11,936 nucleotides of DNA from NCBI GenBank assembly GCA_032122615.1, contig JAQBGF010000155.1, positions 1 to 11,936 of the forward strand, given 5' to 3'. Source of the stretch: SHZI01 sp032122615. GTDB lineage: Bacteria > Pseudomonadota > Gammaproteobacteria > Steroidobacterales > GCA-2729495. A program made the translations under genes and the position numbers. Shown here piece after piece: positions 7,283 through 11,936 of this stretch (the stretch's first letter is position 1; every line of letters begins with the position of its first letter). Below the pieces are notes generated by a model. It saw nothing but the letters and a program-made list of their open reading frames with translations. It was not told the DNA's origin and searched no databases.

Positions 7283-8734
7283 ATGCACTTCCATCTAGTT
7301 CAGCGCATCCTGGGACTGCTGCTGATCCTGTACAGCAGCACGATGCTGGTCCCGGTGGCGGTCTCCGTCTATTTTGCCGACGGTCAGGCTCCCGCCTTCA
7401 TTGGTGCCTTCGCCATTATCCTCACCGTAGGCCTGATCGCCTGGATTCCGACCCGACGGGACCAGCGGGAGTTGCGCCTGCGGGACGGCTTCCTGGTGGC
7501 GGCTGTCTTCTGGCTGGCGTTCAGTGCCTTCAGTGCGGTACCGCTGCTGCTGACATCGCTACCGCAGTTGTCGCTGGCAGATGCCATTTTTGAGGCCACC
7601 TCCGGCGTCACGGCAACCGGCTCGACGATCCTGACTTCGCTCGACGGGCTCCCGGCGTCGCTCCTGTATTACCGCGCCCAGCTGCACTGGCTGGGTGGCA
7701 TGGGCATCATCGTGCTGGCGGTCGCCATCCTGCCCATGCTCGGTATTGGCGGCATGCAGCTTTACCGGGCCGAGACTCCCGGCCCCATGAAGGACAGCAA
7801 GCTCACGCCTCGCATCACCGAAACCGCCAAAGCACTGTGGCTGATCTATGCCGCGCTCACGGCGCTGTGCGTTGGCGCCTACTGGTCCGCCGGAATGAGC
7901 CTGTTCGACGCGGTATGCCATGGCTTTTCAACGGTAGCCACCGGCGGCTTTTCGACGCACAACGCCAGCTTTGGCTGGTTCAACAGCCCCCTCATCGAGG
8001 CGATTGCCATTGCGTTCATGTTCCTGTCCGGGACCAACTTTGCGCTGCATTTCATCGCCTGGCGCAGTCGCGGCCTGAAGTTCTACTGGCGCGACCCTGA
8101 GTTTCGCACCTACTTGTTGCTTCTGTCATCGGCCACCTTGCTAGCCACCGTACTGCTGGTTGCCTACAACTATTACACGAGTGTGGGTGAATCCCTGCGC
8201 TACGCCGCCTTTCACGCGGTCTCCCTGATGACGAGCAGCGGCTTTACCGCCACCGCCTTCGACCAGTGGCCGGGTGCACTGCCGCTCATGATGATCCTGT
8301 TGGGCTTTATCGGTGGTTGCGCGGGATCCACCGCCGGCGGCATGAAGGTGGTGCGCTGGCTGTTGCTATTCAACCAAAGTCGTCGGGAGGTGAAACGCCT
8401 GGTGCACCCGGCGGCCGAGATACCAGTTCACCTCGGCGATTCAGTGATCCCTCAGCGCGTCGTGGACGCCGTCTGGGGCTTCTGCGTGGCCTATATTTTC
8501 CTGTTTGGCATCATGCTGCTGGTTCTGGTCGGGAGCGGGCTGGATCAGATCACGGCATTCTCTGCGCTCGCCGCTTCGATCAATAACATGGGCCCGGGTC
8601 TCGGCCAGGTTGCCGCAACGTTCACCGGCATCAATGATCTCGCGAAGTGGGTCTGCAGCCTGGCGATGATCTTTGGCCGCCTCGAAGTCTTCACGCTGCT
8701 CGTACTGTTCTCGCCAACCTTCTGGCGCTCCTGA
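7283..8734 (+). CDS. trkH: Trk potassium channel-forming subunit TrkH
   Basis: Integral membrane subunit that forms the potassium pathway of Trk, partner of TrkA. The length is 483 residues, the same as E. coli TrkH, and the sequence aligns by eye from the N terminus (MHF...RILGLLLILYS) to the C terminus (FGRLEVFTLLVLFSPTFWR). The four pore-loop filter regions are visible: TSGVTATG (106-113), STVATGGF (216-223), TSSGFTATAF (317-326) and INNMGPGLG (433-441), each with the filter glycine. GGCAGSTAGGMKVVRWLL, the segment before the intramembrane loop, is also present, as are the LYRAE and KRLVHP motifs typical of TrkH/TrkG rather than KtrB. The 34-nt gap after trkA holds no clear Shine-Dalgarno or terminator, so cotranscription is likely. 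The gene ends 13 nt before a REP pair that separates it from a convergent gene. Confidence 0.97.
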   Translation: MHFHLVQRILGLLLILYSSTMLVPVAVSVYFADGQAPAFIGAFAIILTVGLIAWIPTRRDQRELRLRDGFLVAAVFWLAFSAFSAVPLLLTSLPQLSLADAIFEATSGVTATGSTILTSLDGLPASLLYYRAQLHWLGGMGIIVLAVAILPMLGIGGMQLYRAETPGPMKDSKLTPRITETAKALWLIYAALTALCVGAYWSAGMSLFDAVCHGFSTVATGGFSTHNASFGWFNSPLIEAIAIAFMFLSGTNFALHFIAWRSRGLKFYWRDPEFRTYLLLLSSATLLATVLLVAYNYYTSVGESLRYAAFHAVSLMTSSGFTATAFDQWPGALPLMMILLGFIGGCAGSTAGGMKVVRWLLLFNQSRREVKRLVHPAAEIPVHLGDSVIPQRVVDAVWGFCVAYIFLFGIMLLVLVGSGLDQITAFSALAASINNMGPGLGQVAATFTGINDLAKWVCSLAMIFGRLEVFTLLVLFSPTFWRS

Positions 8735-8747
8735 ATCGGGCCCCCCT

Positions 8748-8802
8748 GTAGGAGCGCCGTCAGGCGCGACAACTATCGGGTCGCGCCTGAAGGCGCTCCT
8801 AC
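8748..8802. repeat. Inverted pair of GTAG-headed REPs between convergent genes
   Basis: Two 23-bp REP units in opposite orientation, 8748-8770 (plus) and 8780-8802 (minus), lie around a 9-nt spacer with their GTAG heads outward. They differ by one base, and the right unit is identical to the one at 94-116. The whole pair can fold into a 23-bp hairpin with one mismatch, or each unit into its own small stem. This tail-to-tail arrangement is the REPIN/SMAG-dimer form known to be moved by RAYT transposases. It sits between the 3' ends of trkH and the dppF-like gene and could stop transcription or protect mRNA ends from both sides, although there is no T-tract. The TAG at 8799-8801 is the stop codon of the dppF-like gene. 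Confidence 0.9.
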
Positions 8803-9794
8803 GAGTAAAGGTGACAGGCGACGGTGCGGGAATCGTGGCCGGGTGGCGACTTTAATACGGGCGGCGTCGTCCGGCAGACGTCCATGACCCGGGGACAGCG
8901 CGTGTGGAACGGGCAGCCCGCCGGCGGATCGCGCGGTGAGGGTACGTCGCCCGAGAGCACGATGCGTTTTCGCCCCCCTTTGTCCACCTGCGGCACGGCT
9001 GACAACAGCGCTTCCGTGTAGGGATGCAGTGGCTTGCGAAACAGCTCCTGCGCCGGCGCCAGCTCGACCAGCTTGCCGAGGTACATCACACCGATCTGGT
9101 CGCTGACGTGCTGGATCACGGCCAGGTCGTGCGAAATGAACAGGAAGGCAATGCCCCGCTCGCGCTGCAGCCGGGCGACCAGATTCAGCACCTGCGACTG
9201 CACCGAGACATCCAGCGCCGACACGGGCTCATCGGCCACGATGAACTGGGGGTTGAGTGCCAGCGCGCGCGCAATGCCGACCCGCTGCCGCTGGCCACCC
9301 GAGAATTCGTGCGGGTAACGGCTGGCCGACTGGGGGCTTAAGCCAACCACGTCCAGCAGCTCGGCAACCCGGGCCTGGCGCTGCGCCACGGTACCGATCC
9401 GATGGACATCCAGCGGCTCGCTAATCGTCTGCGCGACCGTGCGACGGGGGCTCAATGAACCGTAGGGGTCCTGGAAAACGGCCTGCATCCGTCGGCGCCA
9501 GGGCAGCAACTGCTGGCGGGAGAGCTGGCTCAATTCCTCACCCGCGAAGCGGATGGAGCCACCGCTAGGCTCCTGCAGGCGCAGGATGGTCCGGCCCAGC
9601 GTGGATTTTCCGCAGCCGGACTCTCCCACCAGCCCGAGCGTCTGGCCCGCGTTGACGGTCAGGCTCACGCCATCGACGGCCCGGATCTGGGCCACCACCC
9701 GGCGAAACATGCCGCCGCGCACGGGGAAGTATTTGCGCAGGTCGGTGACCTCCACGAGTGGAGCGGCGCGTACGTCAGGGTCGCCAGGAGTCAT
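8799..9794 (-). CDS. Oligopeptide/dipeptide ABC transporter ATPase, DppF/OppF type
   Basis: Cytoplasmic ATPase that, paired with a DppD/OppD-type partner, powers peptide import. The 331-residue protein shows Walker A GESGCGKS (57-64), Q-loop Q108, signature FSGGQRQR (164-171), Walker B FIVADEP with E189, a switch H222, and the C-terminal oligo_HPY region (LHPYTEALLSAVP). Four C-terminal cysteines (294, 300, 307, 327) match those of the partner ATPase upstream; in some Opp/Dpp ATPases such cysteines hold an iron-sulfur cluster. The ATG at 9794 was chosen because family similarity begins at about PLVEVTDLRKYF. A TTG at 9815 preceded by AAAGGAAG is a credible alternative start adding 7 residues. 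The partner ATPase lies about 1.2 kb upstream on the same strand, separated by gst and an opposite-strand cyclophilin gene, so this gene seems to have its own promoter. The stop codon lies inside a REP. The substrate is not readable from the sequence. Confidence 0.93.
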   Translation of the reverse strand: MTPGDPDVRAAPLVEVTDLRKYFPVRGGMFRRVVAQIRAVDGVSLTVNAGQTLGLVGESGCGKSTLGRTILRLQEPSGGSIRFAGEELSQLSRQQLLPWRRRMQAVFQDPYGSLSPRRTVAQTISEPLDVHRIGTVAQRQARVAELLDVVGLSPQSASRYPHEFSGGQRQRVGIARALALNPQFIVADEPVSALDVSVQSQVLNLVARLQRERGIAFLFISHDLAVIQHVSDQIGVMYLGKLVELAPAQELFRKPLHPYTEALLSAVPQVDKGGRKRIVLSGDVPSPRDPPAGCPFHTRCPRVMDVCRTTPPVLKSPPGHDSRTVACHLYS

Positions 9795-9848
9795 GCTGCG
9801 AGTATAGAGTGCCAACCCCAACTTCCTTTAAGTCTCCGGAGTTCCGCC
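9795..9848. promoter_or_regulatory. Divergent dppF-like/ppi intergenic region with candidate -10
   Basis: This 54-bp gap must hold start signals for both genes. On the minus strand TATACT (9801-9806, 5 of 6) ends exactly 6 nt before the ATG at 9794, which would give a leaderless mRNA. On the plus strand a good Shine-Dalgarno, CCGGAG at 9836-9841, sits 7 nt before the ppi ATG and fixes that start. No convincing -35 box was found for either direction. Minus-strand AAAGGAAG (9822-9829) could instead serve a TTG start at 9815 for the dppF-like gene. Confidence 0.35.
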
Positions 9849-10328
9849 ATGTCCGACAAGCAATACGACGCGCCCCCCGCCATGCAGATCGCCACCGACC
9901 GAACCTACAAAGTCAGCATCGAAACCGGCAAGGGCGCCATTGAACTGGAGCTGTTCCCCGAACACGCGCCCATAACCGTGAACAACTTCGTATTCCTGGT
10001 CCAGGAGGGCTACTACGACGGCGTGATCTTTCACCGCGTGATCCCCAATTTCATGGTCCAGGGCGGCGACCCCACCGGCTCCGGCCGCGGTGGTCCCGGT
10101 TACCGCTTCGAGGACGAGTGCAAGGGCAACCCGCTGCGCCACGAACGCGGCGTCATCTCGATGGCCAATGCCGGCCCGGGAACCAATGGCAGCCAGTTCT
10201 TCATCACTCACGGCCCGCAGCCGCACCTCGACGGCAAGCACACCGTCTTCGGCAAGGTCATCAAGGGTCTTGATGTGGTTGATGCCATCGAGCAGGGCGA
10301 CGCGATGGACAAGATCACGGTGAGCTGA
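9849..10328 (+). CDS. Cyclophilin-type peptidyl-prolyl cis-trans isomerase
   Basis: Catalyses cis-trans isomerisation of Xaa-Pro bonds to help folding. The 159-residue protein is a single cyclophilin domain with no signal peptide, so it is cytoplasmic. Core residues are visible: FHRVIPNFMVQGGD with R63, F68 and Q71, then GVISMANAGPGTNGSQFFI with Q116 and F118, then PHLDGKHTVFGKV with H131. Leucine 127 occupies the position of the tryptophan that confers cyclosporin sensitivity on human CypA, as in many bacterial enzymes. A charged N-terminal extension of about 20 residues precedes the first strand; the alternative ATG at codon 12 is less likely because the strong Shine-Dalgarno matches the first ATG. 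The gene is the only plus-strand one in this part and sits between two minus-strand permease-linked genes, converging on the gst gene with stop codons only 6 nt apart. Confidence 0.95.
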   Translation: MSDKQYDAPPAMQIATDRTYKVSIETGKGAIELELFPEHAPITVNNFVFLVQEGYYDGVIFHRVIPNFMVQGGDPTGSGRGGPGYRFEDECKGNPLRHERGVISMANAGPGTNGSQFFITHGPQPHLDGKHTVFGKVIKGLDVVDAIEQGDAMDKITVS

Positions 10329-10334
10329 CAACGC

Positions 10335-10964
10335 TCAGGCCTGGGCGCCCGGGCGCGCAGCGACCTGGCTATACCAGCGCTCGAGCGACGGCCGCGTGCG
10401 CATCGGATTGATATCGACCCAGCCGGCGAAATCCGCCGTGACCAGCAGGCTTAAGTCCGCGAAGGAAAAATCGCCGCCGGCCAGATACTGTTGATGCAGC
10501 AGTTGCTGCTCGACCCGGTCGAAGAACTGCTCGGTTCTCTGGCGTCCCCGGGCGACGAGCGCCGGAATCTGCGGATAGGGCAGCGGGCCCGGGAGCACAT
10601 GGTTGCGGAAGCCGGGAGACAAGTTGCGCAGCACCTCCGCCACCGCCAACAGCCCGTCGTTCTCGACGATGTTTGCCCACATCAGCGTCAGCGCCTCCTG
10701 GCGCGGGCCAGCGCCGAACAGCGGCGGCTCCGGGTGCAGCGCGTCCAGGTAGCGGCAGATGGCGACCGACTCGGTGAGGTAAGTGCCGTCGTCGGTTTCC
10801 AGCACCGGCACCGTGCCACCCGGGTTGATGGCGAGAAATTCCGGCGACAACTGCTCGTGGCGATACAGGTCGACGTTCACCCGGTCGATCCGCAGCCCCT
10901 TCTCCGCCAGGAAGAAACGGACGCGCCGCGGGTTGGGCGCACGGTCGAAATCGAAGAGTCGCAT
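10335..10964 (-). CDS. Glutathione S-transferase-like protein
   Basis: A 209-residue two-domain protein of the GST fold. The N-terminal thioredoxin-like domain (about 1-78) carries the cis-proline motif GTVPVL (P53) and the glutathione gamma-glutamyl site E65-S66 in LTESVAICRYLD. The helical C-terminal domain (about 86-205) contains the N-capping box SFAD (167-170). The position usually occupied by a catalytic Ser, Cys or Tyr near the first helix lies in RAPNPRRVR, with Asn 11 as the nearest equivalent, so classical glutathione activation is uncertain. The ATG at 10964 lies 15 nt after the dppD-like stop and has no strong Shine-Dalgarno, which suggests cotranscription with the permease gene. 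The family call is firm; the substrate is unknown. Confidence 0.92.
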   Translation of the reverse strand: MRLFDFDRAPNPRRVRFFLAEKGLRIDRVNVDLYRHEQLSPEFLAINPGGTVPVLETDDGTYLTESVAICRYLDALHPEPPLFGAGPRQEALTLMWANIVENDGLLAVAEVLRNLSPGFRNHVLPGPLPYPQIPALVARGRQRTEQFFDRVEQQLLHQQYLAGGDFSFADLSLLVTADFAGWVDINPMRTRPSLERWYSQVAARPGAQA

Positions 10965-10979
10965 GGCGATCTACCGGTC

Positions 10980-11936
10980 CTAGAGCGGGAAATGGCAGGC
11001 CACGGCAGTGGCGCCGGCGCTTGCCGCGGCCTGGACTGCCAGCCTGGGCCGCTCCACCCGGCAGCGTTCCTGAACGCGCGGGCAGCGATCGGCAAAGCGG
11101 CAACCGGCGGGCAAGTGCAGGAGATCCGGTACGCGGCCAGGGATCACGGGTAACTCCGGCAGGCGTTCGCTGCGGATACGCGGAATCGAGGCCAGCAAGC
11201 CGGCCGTGTAGGGATGCCGCGGGCGGCTGAACAGTTCCGCCGTGTCGCCAGACTCGACGATGCTTCCACAGTACATCACGAGCGCGCGCCGGCAGGTTTC
11301 CGCAACGACGCCGAGGTCGTGCGTCACCAGGATTACCGCCATACGGAACTCCGCCTGCAGGGCGCTGATCTGCTCCAGAACCTGGGCCTGGGTCGTGACA
11401 TCGAGTGCCGTGGTGGGCTCGTCGGCAATCAGGAGCTGCGGATTGCACGACAGGGCCATCGCGATCATCACCCGCTGGCGCATGCCGCCCGACAGTTGGT
11501 GAGGGTAATCGTCCAGGCGGCTTACCGGAGCCGGAATGTTCACCTTGGCCAGCAGTTCTGCGGCCACGCCACGCGCCTGGCGACGGGTCAGGTCGCGGTG
11601 GCGGCACAGTACGTCCACCATCTGGTTGCTGATCGTGAAGACAGGATTCAGGGCCGTCATCGGCTCCTGAAAAATCATCGAGATATCGCGCCCACGGATG
11701 TCTTCGATCTCGCTGTTCGCCAGCGGCACAAGATCACGACCCTGCAATTCGACACTGCCTGCCGCGATCCGGCCCGGCGGCATCGGGATAAGGCGCAGGA
11801 TCGACAGCCCCGTGACTGTCTTGCCACAACCCGACTCGCCCACCAGTCCCAGGGTCTCGTTGGAGTGCACGTCGAAACTGACACTGTCCACGGCCCGCAC
11901 CACGCCGTTCTCGGTGCCAAACTCGACGGTCAGGTC
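10980..11936 (-). CDS. Oligopeptide/dipeptide ABC transporter ATPase, DppD/OppD type (5' end outside window)
   Basis: Partial gene. The frame is open to the window edge: 11 codons (DLTVEFGTENG) precede the GTG at 11903 that might be taken as a start, and they match the normal N-terminal strand of the family, so the true start lies beyond 11936. The 318 visible residues include Walker A GESGCGKT (33-40), Q-loop Q90, signature LSGGMRQR (148-155), Walker B LLIADEP (168-174), switch H206, and the oligo_HPY tail (RHPYTAGLLASIP). Cysteines at 279, 285, 292 and 314 have the same C-x5-C-x6-C then distal C pattern as the dppF-like protein. It is the expected heterodimer partner of that protein. The permease and binding-protein genes are presumably further right. 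gst follows after 15 nt. Confidence 0.93.
   Translation of the reverse strand, partial: DLTVEFGTENGVVRAVDSVSFDVHSNETLGLVGESGCGKTVTGLSILRLIPMPPGRIAAGSVELQGRDLVPLANSEIEDIRGRDISMIFQEPMTALNPVFTISNQMVDVLCRHRDLTRRQARGVAAELLAKVNIPAPVSRLDDYPHQLSGGMRQRVMIAMALSCNPQLLIADEPTTALDVTTQAQVLEQISALQAEFRMAVILVTHDLGVVAETCRRALVMYCGSIVESGDTAELFSRPRHPYTAGLLASIPRIRSERLPELPVIPGRVPDLLHLPAGCRFADRCPRVQERCRVERPRLAVQAAASAGATAVACHFPL

Noticed and set aside
8735..8802. Classical intrinsic terminator after trkH
   Set aside because: The strong hairpin is the REP pair and no T-tract follows on either strand, so it is listed as a repeat.
94..8802. CRISPR array from the recurrent 23-bp palindromes
   Set aside because: Only three units, two adjacent and inverted with a 9-nt spacer, at distant sites; this is REP organisation, not a direct-repeat array.
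9797..9814. Possible sigma-54 promoter before the dppF-like gene (TTGGCAC on the minus strand)
   Set aside because: The -24-like GGCAC has no GC at the required spacing; the nearest GC is 2 nt too far.
10369..11607. 412-codon open frame on the minus strand across gst and the dppD-like gene
   Set aside because: It overlaps two well-supported genes in another frame, is Pro/Arg/Gly-rich and shows no domain; a shadow of high-GC coding DNA.

Overview
The window is a GC-rich chromosomal segment, most likely from a gammaproteobacterium near the Xanthomonadales/Steroidobacterales. The reasons are the close family resemblance of TrkH and UvrD to the E. coli proteins (both at almost the same length), the DUF2909–SURF1–CtaA cluster typical of gammaproteobacterial aa3 oxidase loci, and GTAG-headed REP repeats like those of Stenotrophomonas, Xanthomonas and Pseudomonas. 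The lineage is inferred from this resemblance, not from a marker gene. No mobile element with a transposase, CRISPR array, rRNA or tRNA was seen.

Layout: positions 1-116 hold two different palindromic repeats, a 63-bp two-tier inverted repeat at the window edge and a 23-bp REP. A small minus-strand DUF2909 membrane protein (113-322) diverges from a run of seven plus-strand genes (337-8734) that are overlapping or separated by at most 34 nt: SURF1, a Sco-like CxxxC membrane protein, heme A synthase CtaA, an exported protein of unknown function, the UvrD helicase, TrkA and TrkH. A head-outward pair of the same REP (8748-8802) lies between trkH and the convergent minus-strand ABC ATPase of the Opp/Dpp type (dppF-like). 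Next come a plus-strand cyclophilin (9849-10328), a minus-strand glutathione-S-transferase-like protein (10335-10964), and a second Opp/Dpp ATPase (dppD-like), which runs off the right edge.

Functionally, genes 1-4 belong to cytochrome c oxidase biogenesis (SURF1 and CtaA for heme a delivery and synthesis, plus a probable thiol or copper step). TrkA and TrkH form a potassium uptake system, and UvrD serves nucleotide excision and mismatch repair. The two ABC ATPases probably serve one peptide permease whose membrane and binding-protein genes lie beyond the right edge.

Most of the window is ordinary housekeeping DNA, and I see no convincing new biological system. The points most worth a second look are: (i) the TAG inside the GTAG head of the REP is the stop codon of two unrelated genes; (ii) the dppD/dppF pair is split by a gst gene and an opposite-strand ppi gene; (iii) the Sco-like protein keeps its CxxxC but has no histidine at the expected place; (iv) two minus-strand genes have a -10-like hexamer exactly 6 nt before ATG and no Shine-Dalgarno, suggesting leaderless mRNAs; (v) an unclassified exported protein sits directly after ctaA, where ctaB is commonly found.
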